From the IMG/VR virus record IMGVR_UViG_3300021389_000031, positions 1 to 53,085 of that record: a stretch of 53,085 bases of DNA; one strand, 5' to 3'. Position 1 is the stretch's first letter. Every line of letters begins with the position of its first letter. The DNA comes from a virus. Of the stretch, positions 41,034 through 47,878 are shown piece by piece. The notes beneath the pieces were generated by a model. That model worked only from the letters and a program-made list of their open reading frames with translations, was not told the DNA's origin and made no database searches. Position numbers and translations under genes: made by a program.

Positions 41034-41810
41034 TCAACCGTAAGCTTTCTTCAATTGAGCTAGAGACACAAACTCTGGTTCGTAGTAACCGTTGCTGAGT
41101 TCTCGCTTAATCACAACACCCTTCCACCACTCTTTGTTGGACTGACCGGCCCAAGACTCCTCCGCGCCTTTGAAGCACCCCGCCACCAGACCAATAACCG
41201 GATTAGGGAAGGAGCCATCCTTAAAATAAATACTGCGTTTATGGCTGTGACCACAAGTAGCAGAACTATTGCGCTTTTGGAGAAGCCCATAAGCATGGTG
41301 AATACCAGACATAGCAGCACCATAGTTTCCAGCACCGAAATAGTGAGCATAACTAACGCCATCGTAAGTAGCGATAGCGGGGGCGGAATGTACGTAGTCA
41401 TGGTAATCCTCGAACCAATAGTCTGTCTGTAGGTGGGAGAAACTGATCCCATACTTAGAACCCTCTAGTCGTGGGTCCAAGGAAATTGCCTTGTGGATTC
41501 TTTGCTCATGGTTCCCAACGAGACCAATGCGATAAGGTCGCTTCCTTTTTGAGAGTCGAAAAGGTGCCCACAGACGGTCTTGAGACTCGTTGTAGGCTTC
41601 GATATCCCGTTGGTAACTTTGACTGACAATTGCTTGAGGATTCTTAGCACTGTCGTAGGCGTTCAAGCTCCTCATGTCAGCCCCATCACCCAAGTCTATA
41701 GTGTAGTCTGGTTTGATGTCTTGGATCAACTTGGATAGCCAATCAAAGCGTTCATTTGGGACACTAGGGTCTGCATGAGCGCAGGTCCATACGATACACG
41801 TCTTAGTCAT
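41034..41810 (-). CDS. Calcineurin-like metallophosphoesterase, 258 aa
   Basis: Binuclear-metal phosphoesterase. Motifs in order: a variant first motif (TCAHADPS), DLGDGADMRS, GLVGNHEQRIHK, a mid HH pair (SGIHHAYG) and CGHSHKRS. The first motif DxH is altered to AHAD, which may shift the metal ligands. Such enzymes occur in marine phages; a role in nucleic-acid or cyclic-nucleotide turnover is possible but not shown. Confidence 0.82.
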   Translation of the reverse strand: MTKTCIVWTCAHADPSVPNERFDWLSKLIQDIKPDYTIDLGDGADMRSLNAYDSAKNPQAIVSQSYQRDIEAYNESQDRLWAPFRLSKRKRPYRIGLVGNHEQRIHKAISLDPRLEGSKYGISFSHLQTDYWFEDYHDYVHSAPAIATYDGVSYAHYFGAGNYGAAMSGIHHAYGLLQKRNSSATCGHSHKRSIYFKDGSFPNPVIGLVAGCFKGAEESWAGQSNKEWWKGVVIKRELSNGYYEPEFVSLAQLKKAYG

Positions 41811-42099
41811 AGTTAATCACCAAAGGTTCAATTTTCTTTCTAAAGTGGTCTTGCCACTTCTCTACACCGTCCATATCACTGAACCAGTATTCGTTGTAGA
41901 GGATCTGCCCATCAATCTCGATCTTACAGAGGAGCATATATTCCAAACCCTCTGGAACTTCAGGGTCCCCTACCTCATCCCTATGAAAAGGTCCAGACTC
42001 GATACCCCAAACATTAATCTTACTGTCTGTGGAGGGGGTGTAGCCCCAGTCAAAAGGGTCCTTTTGTCTCACGAAGAGATTCTTAATCCACCTTAGCAT
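41803..42099 (-). CDS. Hypothetical protein, 98 aa
   Basis: Starts MLRWIKNLFVRQKDPFDWGY and continues as a mixed alpha/beta protein with LYNEYWFSDMDGVEKWQDHF. It overlaps both neighbours (8 nt downstream, 17 nt upstream). No domain is recognised. Confidence 0.7.
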   Translation of the reverse strand: MLRWIKNLFVRQKDPFDWGYTPSTDSKINVWGIESGPFHRDEVGDPEVPEGLEYMLLCKIEIDGQILYNEYWFSDMDGVEKWQDHFRKKIEPLVINYD

Positions 42100-42442
42100 G
42101 TTTTGTTAACTCCATGAAGTGATTAAAATCTAGGATAGCTAGGGGCTTCTTCCTGTCCCCTTGGATAACCAGAAGGGGTTGGTACCCCCCAGCGTTAGCT
42201 TTAGCTTGCTCGTAAGGCCCGTATACAGCAAATGCCCTGTGTCGTTTGCACTCTACTGAGTAGGGGAAGAGTTTCCTAGCTGCAGGAGAAAGCTGCACAT
42301 CCTCCCCTCCCTGCCCCATCGCCGTACTCTTACAGTCGTCTGGCTCCAAAGAGTCGTAGGTCTCTAGTACTGCGTCCCTTACCAGTTGTTGTAGGGCACG
42401 ACCCTTACTCTTCCTTGAAGCAGTGGAGATACCTTTAGCCAT
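42083..42442 (-). CDS. PD-(D/E)XK-type endonuclease, 119 aa
   Basis: Residues 45-75 read GQGGEDVQLSPAARKLFPYSVECKRH, the Asp...Glu-x-Lys triad of small PD-(D/E)XK nucleases. Pattern and length recall Holliday-junction-resolvase-like phage enzymes, the likely counterpart of T7 gp3. Works with the exonuclease at 42442 in recombination or host DNA breakdown. The N-terminus is basic. Confidence 0.72.
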   Translation of the reverse strand: MAKGISTASRKSKGRALQQLVRDAVLETYDSLEPDDCKSTAMGQGGEDVQLSPAARKLFPYSVECKRHRAFAVYGPYEQAKANAGGYQPLLVIQGDRKKPLAILDFNHFMELTKHAKVD

Positions 42443-43293
42443 TACTCGATGATCTCCACTACGTTAGGTTCTTTGGCTACCTTGGTGAGATAGACTGGAC
42501 CAGTACTATAAATAAATTTGCGAGCTTCTGGCCAACAGATCTTACTGAACTCGCAGTAGCTGCACTGCATTGGTAGCATCTCATTAGGAGATGTCTTAGA
42601 TTGTGGTACGGGTGTAAGGCGAGACTCAGGGATACTACCTTTAACCAACGTCTTAGCACGTTCCATCTCCTTCTCTTTTTGCTTCAACTCCTGCGTGAAG
42701 TCATATGTGTCCAAGCAAAGTTTGAACCTGTCTTTTTGGACTACAAGAAATGCGCCTTTCGTCTTGTTGGTGACTAGAGGATCATCTTTACCTGCGTAGA
42801 CGTAAGAACTTAGCTGGCTGATATACCCAAATGGGTCGTCGTTCCGAACACTGTTGGTGGCAAACTTCTGAAAGCTGTACTTGCTCGCAGACTTCACATC
42901 AACCGTTACCCCATCAATTACACAGTCTCGGTGACCTTTGATCCCATGAACCTCTAGTGTATCTTGTTCCCCCTGCACTTCGTGACCGGAAGCCTTAGCA
43001 AGGGCAATAACCAGAGCCTCAATCATATCCCCATAGAAGAAAGTTCCAAGGGACTCTGCACTAAGTTCCTCCCCTAGGTGTGAGGAGTTGACCTTGTACC
43101 AAAGCTTTCGGTCACAGGGGGTACCAATAGAAGATAGGGAGAGGTAACTTCGGGGTTGGGGTGGTTTGGAGAAGCGGTCGTTAGCTACTTTAGCTAGGTC
43201 TTTACCAAACACTTCTCCAATAGCACTTGTCCAACCCCCGAGACCCTTAACTACTTGCTCAATGTCGTAGACCAGTGTTGAGATATCTTTCAA
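42442..43293 (-). CDS. Cas4/RecB-type exonuclease with iron-sulfur cysteines, 283 aa
   Basis: Single-strand or end-processing exonuclease. The nuclease core shows GHRDCVIDGVTVDVKSAS (Asp, then D-x-K) and FGYISQLSSYVY (the helix with the conserved Gln). One Cys near the N-terminus (GTPCDRKLWY) and three near the end (CSYCEFSKIC) match the Cas4/AddB four-Cys iron-sulfur staple. No Cas1/Cas2 lies nearby, so it serves replication or recombination rather than CRISPR. TAATG-like junctions on both sides. Confidence 0.82.
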   Translation of the reverse strand: MKDISTLVYDIEQVVKGLGGWTSAIGEVFGKDLAKVANDRFSKPPQPRSYLSLSSIGTPCDRKLWYKVNSSHLGEELSAESLGTFFYGDMIEALVIALAKASGHEVQGEQDTLEVHGIKGHRDCVIDGVTVDVKSASKYSFQKFATNSVRNDDPFGYISQLSSYVYAGKDDPLVTNKTKGAFLVVQKDRFKLCLDTYDFTQELKQKEKEMERAKTLVKGSIPESRLTPVPQSKTSPNEMLPMQCSYCEFSKICWPEARKFIYSTGPVYLTKVAKEPNVVEIIE

Positions 43294-43523
43294 ACCACTG
43301 CCTCCAAGAGGCGATCAAAGTCTGAACGTAGTACTGTCTTGATCCACTCGGGGTTCAGTTCCCGGGTGTCATACTCCAAAAGTTCTTCCTCGGTGGAGTA
43401 GTAGGCCAGTACCTCACAGAGAGAATCCCACACCCCCACATCTTCGTAGTCATTCAAAAACTCGATGGCTTCGATAGAATCCATGAGCATCTCTCGGGTG
43501 ATCTGAGTAAGAATACCGTCCAT
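43290..43523 (-). CDS. Hypothetical acidic protein, 77 aa
   Basis: An all-helical, acidic product (MDGILTQITREMLMDSIEAI ... VLRSDFDRLLEAVV) with four-base overlap to the exonuclease. No motif is recognised. Acidic small proteins near recombination nucleases may be inhibitors or partners, but nothing shows this. Confidence 0.68.
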   Translation of the reverse strand: MDGILTQITREMLMDSIEAIEFLNDYEDVGVWDSLCEVLAYYSTEEELLEYDTRELNPEWIKTVLRSDFDRLLEAVV

Positions 43524-43524
43524 G

Positions 43525-44346
43525 TTAAACTCCTTCTACAAGTGCCTTAGCAGACACTGGGTAGTATTGTTTCAGTTGATCGTAGATCTGTTGTGCGACA
43601 AGACGCGCCTCGTATTGTGCATCCGGGGAGAGTCGTAGCTGGCACATCTTTGCGAAGGCCCCCAGAGTACCACTCCAAGTCCAAGCAGTCATGGTGGCTT
43701 GTGGGAGCACCATACGGGCTTGCTCTGGAGCCACACCCCGGGTGAGCATGGCTTCATAGCACTCTAGGGCAGTATCGTAAGCATCCTTGTTATAGGTAAG
43801 TGTCCCCTCTACTGGGTCGTAGTAGTAACTGGTATCAATGCTTACAGAGGGGTCGCTACCTTGTTTTTTATCTTCTGAAGTCCCTCTCCAAGTATCTGGG
43901 GTGTAGAACTCAATACCCTCAGTGACATATCGTCTGGAGAACTCTGACAGGATCAAGTACTCATGTTTTACAAGTTGTGCCCTGACAAAGATTGGGGCCT
44001 CAACATCAAAGCTGATAAAGCAGTGGTTGAATGGTGTATCGTGGGTTGGTGTGTTTCGCCATTGCCACATCAACTGTTTCAGAAGACCTTTATCTCCCTG
44101 AGAGATTGAGTAGGTCCCGAAAATACTGTCCTCCACCTTATTAACAAACTGTTCGTAGTCTTTGGAGGTCATACCCCTAGCTAGGAACTCTAGTAGGCTT
44201 TTGTCAGAAGCCTTCAGTTTTGTGTCACCATTTTCTCCTACATCCCATGCAGACCTCTTGTTGAAAGACCTACGTGCTGCATTAACTACCGATAGATCTG
44301 TACCACAGTGGTAGTTGTATTCAACCCTTATCTGACTTTCCGGCAT
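43525..44346 (-). CDS. thyX: Flavin-dependent thymidylate synthase, divergent, 273 aa
   Basis: Makes dTMP with FAD/NADPH. ATG at 44346 has GAGG six bases upstream; earlier TTG and ATG codons are less suitable. The C-terminal TMTAWTWSGTLGAFAKMCQL and LSPDAQYEARLVAQQIYDQL match ThyX. The signature RHRxxSxNxxSxRY is replaced by KHEYLILSEFSRRY: the second Arg is Glu and the first Ser is Ile. SIO1 was among the first phages with this enzyme type. Whether this variant is active is open. Confidence 0.82.
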   Translation of the reverse strand: MPESQIRVEYNYHCGTDLSVVNAARRSFNKRSAWDVGENGDTKLKASDKSLLEFLARGMTSKDYEQFVNKVEDSIFGTYSISQGDKGLLKQLMWQWRNTPTHDTPFNHCFISFDVEAPIFVRAQLVKHEYLILSEFSRRYVTEGIEFYTPDTWRGTSEDKKQGSDPSVSIDTSYYYDPVEGTLTYNKDAYDTALECYEAMLTRGVAPEQARMVLPQATMTAWTWSGTLGAFAKMCQLRLSPDAQYEARLVAQQIYDQLKQYYPVSAKALVEGV

Positions 44347-44527
44347 CTTCATCCTCACCCTCAAAGAGGTTAATCATGGTGTCCTCGTGTAGGATGAGGA
44401 CAACCGACATGAACACCCACAGCAAGTTCTCCACCTGCTGCAGGGTGTCGTTATAGTAGAAGAAGTATAGGGCCAAGTTAATCAGCCCTACAATCCCTGC
44501 TCCAATCTGGACTACAGTAATAACCAT
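44321..44527 (-). CDS. Small membrane protein, 68 aa
   Basis: Two hydrophobic helices (VITVVQIGAGIVGLINLALYFF and ENLLWVFMSVVLILH) and an acidic tail ending EDEDAGKSDKG. It sits between SSB and ThyX, overlapping thyX by 26 nt and SSB by one base. It might change the host membrane early in infection; family unknown. Confidence 0.68.
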   Translation of the reverse strand: MVITVVQIGAGIVGLINLALYFFYYNDTLQQVENLLWVFMSVVLILHEDTMINLFEGEDEDAGKSDKG

Positions 44528-45066
44528 TAGAAGGGGATCTCATCATCCTCAAGATCATCTTTGGGTGGGGCTGCTTTAGGGGCTGCAGCTTTTGCCTTGG
44601 GGGTCTCTGGAATATCATCATCATCATCTGCATCAGGGTGATACTCATTATGCTCGATCACGATAACTTTTTCCAACCGAGTACCTACAATGTTCTTGCG
44701 GCTGGTGTCGTATACCGAGAGAACTACATCAACAGTAGAGCCGTTACCAAGGAATCCATCAATATCAAAGTCCCAGAGACTACCATCGACCTTGATAACA
44801 GTGGGTGCACCACCTCCGTAGTTCTCCTCCCACTTACGCTTGAATTTTACCCGGGTACAACCCTCATGTTCTGGGCTGGGCTTACCAGTGAGCATGGACT
44901 TGGACTTCTTCAGCTTTGCGAAGTTGTCCCCATCGAGGTCCATATCAATAGTGGTCTGACCACCAGTTTCCTTGAGGGCATCTTCAAACCCAGTCAAGTC
45001 GCGGTTCTCGGGAAACACTTTTGCCCAATAGGAAAGACCACGAAGTTTAACTTTGCGAGTAGCCAT
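44527..45066 (-). CDS. Single-stranded DNA-binding protein, gp2.5-like, 179 aa
   Basis: Coats ssDNA and contacts polymerase and helicase. The start ATRKVKLRGLSYWAKVFPEN, an OB-type beta body (IKVDGSLWDFDIDGFLGNGS) and the acidic, flexible C-terminus ending DDLEDDEIPF, with a terminal Phe, are diagnostic of T7-type SSBs. Located next to the polymerase as in T7-like phages. Confidence 0.8.
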   Translation of the reverse strand: MATRKVKLRGLSYWAKVFPENRDLTGFEDALKETGGQTTIDMDLDGDNFAKLKKSKSMLTGKPSPEHEGCTRVKFKRKWEENYGGGAPTVIKVDGSLWDFDIDGFLGNGSTVDVVLSVYDTSRKNIVGTRLEKVIVIEHNEYHPDADDDDDIPETPKAKAAAPKAAPPKDDLEDDEIPF

Positions 45067-45119
45067 TTATATTTCTCCATCTTCTGTTTGAGAATAGTAG
45101 CAGGTTTTCTTTAGTGTGG

Positions 45120-45686
45120 TCAATGGATATCTGCGTATCGCACACCGAATTGTGGATCAACGTCCAGAGGGACGTTTAGGTTCAGTCGTTTGTTAACTTT
45201 AGCAATAGCCAACTTCATCTTGTTGTAAGTGTCTTGCTGATCTCCATCTTTGATTTTGACAATAGTTTCGTCGTGGAACTGCCCTATACCCTTAAGTCCC
45301 ACAGACCAACATTGAGCAAGCCATGAGTCAAAGCAGTAGACCCCTGTACTCTGGTTCAAGGAAGAGAACACATCTTTCTCATACCGAAGGCTAATCCAGA
45401 AATTAGACACAGGGTTCTTAACCCACATCTGCCCATTGATCCTGCGAATAGGTTGAGCTTCCGAAAAGGCTTTGACTGCCCAGTTCCTATCCCAGTATGC
45501 CCTAATAAGGTCTGCACATTCCTGTTCTGGCATACCTGTTGTACGGGCTAGTTTGACCTTGCCTACCCCATAGATAGCACTGTAATTTACTGCCTTAAAC
45601 CGTTTCCTTACAGCTTTCAATCGGAGATATATGGCCTCCTGCTCTGGCTTGCTTAACTTCTTCATCTCTCCTAAAGTTAACTGCAT
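45120..45686 (-). CDS. DNA polymerase, C-terminal fragment (motifs B and C), 188 aa
   Basis: Carries RKRFKAVNYSAIYGVG (motif B, O-helix Lys and Tyr) and GQFHDETIVKI (motif C, HDE), so it is the fingers/palm half of a family A, T7-type polymerase. The ATG at 45686 has GAGGA eight bases upstream, within the HNH gene, so it is translated as its own chain. The exonuclease domain and motif A are in the separate gene at 46116. The last residues FGVRYADIH are the normal polymerase end. The two chains must assemble, unless RNA splicing rejoins them. Confidence 0.85.
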   Translation of the reverse strand: MQLTLGEMKKLSKPEQEAIYLRLKAVRKRFKAVNYSAIYGVGKVKLARTTGMPEQECADLIRAYWDRNWAVKAFSEAQPIRRINGQMWVKNPVSNFWISLRYEKDVFSSLNQSTGVYCFDSWLAQCWSVGLKGIGQFHDETIVKIKDGDQQDTYNKMKLAIAKVNKRLNLNVPLDVDPQFGVRYADIH

Positions 45687-46137
45687 CAATTGCTTCCTCT
45701 AGTTTATCAAACCTACCTAAGTACTCTTTCTTTTTATTTAAGTAAAAAGACGCATCATACTTACCTTTATGGTAGTGAACACCCTTAGTGCCAGTCTTAT
45801 TATTGCGCCTAGCATATGTGTTAAAGGCATTTAGCTGTTTATCAGCGCCCCTCAGGTTGCTTGGGAGATTGTTAGACGTATTCCGATCAATGTGATCCAC
45901 ACAAGCAGGTAAGTACCCGTTACTGATAAAGAAGATAATCCTATGCACTAGCATCCTATATCGGAGACCATCTTCTGTCTTAAAGTTGACTTGTAAGTAT
46001 CCATTTTTATCAGGTGACCCAAGTGGCCTACCTGCAACCCTTGAGTTACTCTCCTCCCGTCTCCATGAAACAGGTTTGCCAAAAAGGACCCCATCCCGGA
46101 TCTCGAACAGTTCCTCTAGTTGTTCCCTTCGTACCAT
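45595..46137 (-). CDS. HNH-AP2 homing endonuclease splitting the polymerase, 180 aa
   Basis: Residues ~65-105 hold VHRIIFFISNGYLPACVDHI, then DRNTSNNLPSNLRGADKQLN, a complete HNH motif. GTKGVHYHKGKYDASFYLN and EYLGRFDKLEEAIDA form an AP2 DNA-binding domain. Its ATG lies inside the last codons of the N-terminal polymerase gene, and its last ~30 codons are written in another frame over the start of the C-terminal gene. The insert (about 430 bp) has no room for a group I intron core, so it is a direct gene insertion. Confidence 0.85.
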   Translation of the reverse strand: MVRREQLEELFEIRDGVLFGKPVSWRREESNSRVAGRPLGSPDKNGYLQVNFKTEDGLRYRMLVHRIIFFISNGYLPACVDHIDRNTSNNLPSNLRGADKQLNAFNTYARRNNKTGTKGVHYHKGKYDASFYLNKKKEYLGRFDKLEEAIDAVNFRRDEEVKQARAGGHISPIESCKETV

Positions 46138-47462
46138 ATGTAAAATTGCTCCTCATCTGAAGTAATAACCCCCGCAAATTTTGAGAGGTTAATGTGCTCG
46201 TCAAACCCCGGCTTAGACATCTCCTCTACGTAGTCTGGATCATACGGGTGCATGTAGTGTCTCTTTGTAGTGGATTCTAGAGAGACCATATCTGCCCCAC
46301 AAAGTAATTCCCCTTCTTCGCAAGTTAGAGATCCCCGTATTTCTTTACCCCAAGGTTTATCAACCCCCGGGAGGTTCACGAGCGGTTTAGAGTGTTTGAA
46401 CCGAAGTGTGTTAGTAAGACCTGCAATCTCTGCCTTCACGTAGCCGTTGATGTGGCTATCAAGGATACCTTGAAAGGTCGCCAGTCTGTGTTGCAAGACA
46501 GTTAGTCCATCGAGAACCTCTACTGCAGGGTCTACATCAATCAGGAGTTTGACCGAAGGTGTAAGCTCTCCATCTTTTCTGACTTGTGGGACTTGTCGTT
46601 CCACCCCCTCATCGTTTGTCTTGTAGTCGAAGGTGCAAGGTTGCCACCCCAGAGAGTATAGCCATGCCTTAACTTGATCGGAGCTTCCGGGGTTAGCTTC
46701 CTCTTCCTTATCAAGGACCTTTACGGGTTCGTCATGAGTACGGTCAAGGCCAAGATCATCAAGAGTAGCGAACCAACGATCCCCAAGTACGGAGGGGGTC
46801 CCGTCTTTTTTGAAGGGGTTCTTCGGTTTTGTGACAACCTTGTACTTCTTGTTCTTTGGCATAACCTTTGTGAGTTCAACTGTCTTCTCCTCTTTGAGTT
46901 GGGTAAGGGTTTCTATAGAAGACCTCACCAGATCCAAATCAACCTTCCAGCCAACTTGCTCTTGATAGGCTGCACACTCCATCTTGAAGGAGAGATACTT
47001 GAGAAACCTGTCAGCCTCTTTCTTGTCCTTATAGAGAAACATCAGACGCTTGGTCAAGTCTTTCCAGAGCTTCCAGTTGATTTTGACATCTTCTGCACAG
47101 CGATGCCCGTACTCTTCTTTAGTAAGACTCTTCCAATCCTCGACATGTGGTTTGGGGACTCCGTACTTCTCCCCATAGAACTCTAGACCATGCTTGAGTT
47201 GATCGTGATCTAGGTACCAAGCCAGTGGTAGTGTGTCGTAAAAAGTGGCTGTGATATCTACACCAAGGATCTTCTTGATAACCCTCTTGTCGTACCGGAT
47301 ACCGTTGTGGGCGACAAGCCAATTTGCACTGGTCAAGAAGTCCCGCATGTCACCGTAGTCATACAAGACCGTAGGCTCTTCCCCAGCACGGGTGTAGGCT
47401 AGGCAGTGGATCTTGGTTGCGCCCTCATACAGATCGTCTGCTTCAATGTCGAATACTGCCAA
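46116..47462 (-). CDS. DNA polymerase, N-terminal fragment (3'-5' exonuclease plus motif A), 448 aa
   Basis: TTG start at 47462 with GGAGG six bases upstream, four bases after the previous stop. The product then begins MAVFDIEADDL, like the start of T7 polymerase; the longer open frame upstream overlaps a real gene. Exonuclease motifs: FDIEADDL, LVAHNGIRYD, CAEDVKINW. Motif A is GADMVSLESTTKRHYMHP with the metal Asp. It ends FYIWYEGNN-stop where the HNH gene begins. All proofreading residues are kept. Confidence 0.85.
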   Translation of the reverse strand: MAVFDIEADDLYEGATKIHCLAYTRAGEEPTVLYDYGDMRDFLTSANWLVAHNGIRYDKRVIKKILGVDITATFYDTLPLAWYLDHDQLKHGLEFYGEKYGVPKPHVEDWKSLTKEEYGHRCAEDVKINWKLWKDLTKRLMFLYKDKKEADRFLKYLSFKMECAAYQEQVGWKVDLDLVRSSIETLTQLKEEKTVELTKVMPKNKKYKVVTKPKNPFKKDGTPSVLGDRWFATLDDLGLDRTHDEPVKVLDKEEEANPGSSDQVKAWLYSLGWQPCTFDYKTNDEGVERQVPQVRKDGELTPSVKLLIDVDPAVEVLDGLTVLQHRLATFQGILDSHINGYVKAEIAGLTNTLRFKHSKPLVNLPGVDKPWGKEIRGSLTCEEGELLCGADMVSLESTTKRHYMHPYDPDYVEEMSKPGFDEHINLSKFAGVITSDEEQFYIWYEGNN

Positions 47463-47463
47463 G

Positions 47464-47784
47464 TCATTCCTCCAGTTCTCCTTGAATTGAAAGGATAAGG
47501 TCGGGGACATCTCCTGTCAAGACTGTGACCCCTTGATCCTTGTACATATATAGCACACTCCAACCATATGGATCGTATCCATAGGAGTCTTTACCACACC
47601 TATAGATCGAACCACTATACCCCAAGAACTCATAGAAGTTCGAGTGTTCTACAATCTTTGTGATGCCACTGTTAAACCTCCAACTATGGCCAACAAGATA
47701 ACCGCCTGACCAAGTGCCGAACACCCGATAACAATTGGGGGTTTTCACTAGGACCCACCTATCTGGTGTATAAATGCTAACCAT
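47464..47784 (-). CDS. Hypothetical aromatic-rich protein, 106 aa
   Basis: Rich in Tyr/Trp/Gly (FGTWSGGYLVGHSWRF ... GYDPYGWSVLYMYKD), probably a small beta barrel. Its ATG overlaps the preceding 33-aa frame and its final codons carry the ribosome site of the polymerase gene. Function unknown. Confidence 0.72.
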   Translation of the reverse strand: MVSIYTPDRWVLVKTPNCYRVFGTWSGGYLVGHSWRFNSGITKIVEHSNFYEFLGYSGSIYRCGKDSYGYDPYGWSVLYMYKDQGVTVLTGDVPDLILSIQGELEE

Positions 47785-47878
47785 AGAAGGTATCCATCAG
47801 GTCAAAGAACACCCAGAGCACTGCAAGGTCCCAGAGTGCAATACGGGGTTTATCCAAAAAGTTCCAGATCTTTTTCAT
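47777..47878 (-). CDS. Membrane micro-protein, 33 aa
   Basis: Reads MKKIWNFLDKPRIALWDLAV, then LWVFFDLMDTFYG: a short amphipathic start and one hydrophobic helix. The ATG overlaps the helicase stop (TAATG) and the stop overlaps the next start, so it is locked into the operon. Single-helix micro-proteins can modulate membrane enzymes; no target is known. Confidence 0.6.
   Translation of the reverse strand: MKKIWNFLDKPRIALWDLAVLWVFFDLMDTFYG

Noticed and set aside
42442-43293. Part of a CRISPR-Cas locus
   Set aside because: No Cas1, Cas2 or repeat array in the window; Cas4-like nucleases are common stand-alone phage genes.
45690-46115. Group I intron in the DNA polymerase gene
   Set aside because: The HNH frame fills the whole insert and extends into both halves, leaving no room for an intron core; the second half has its own start and ribosome site. 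RT-PCR would settle it.
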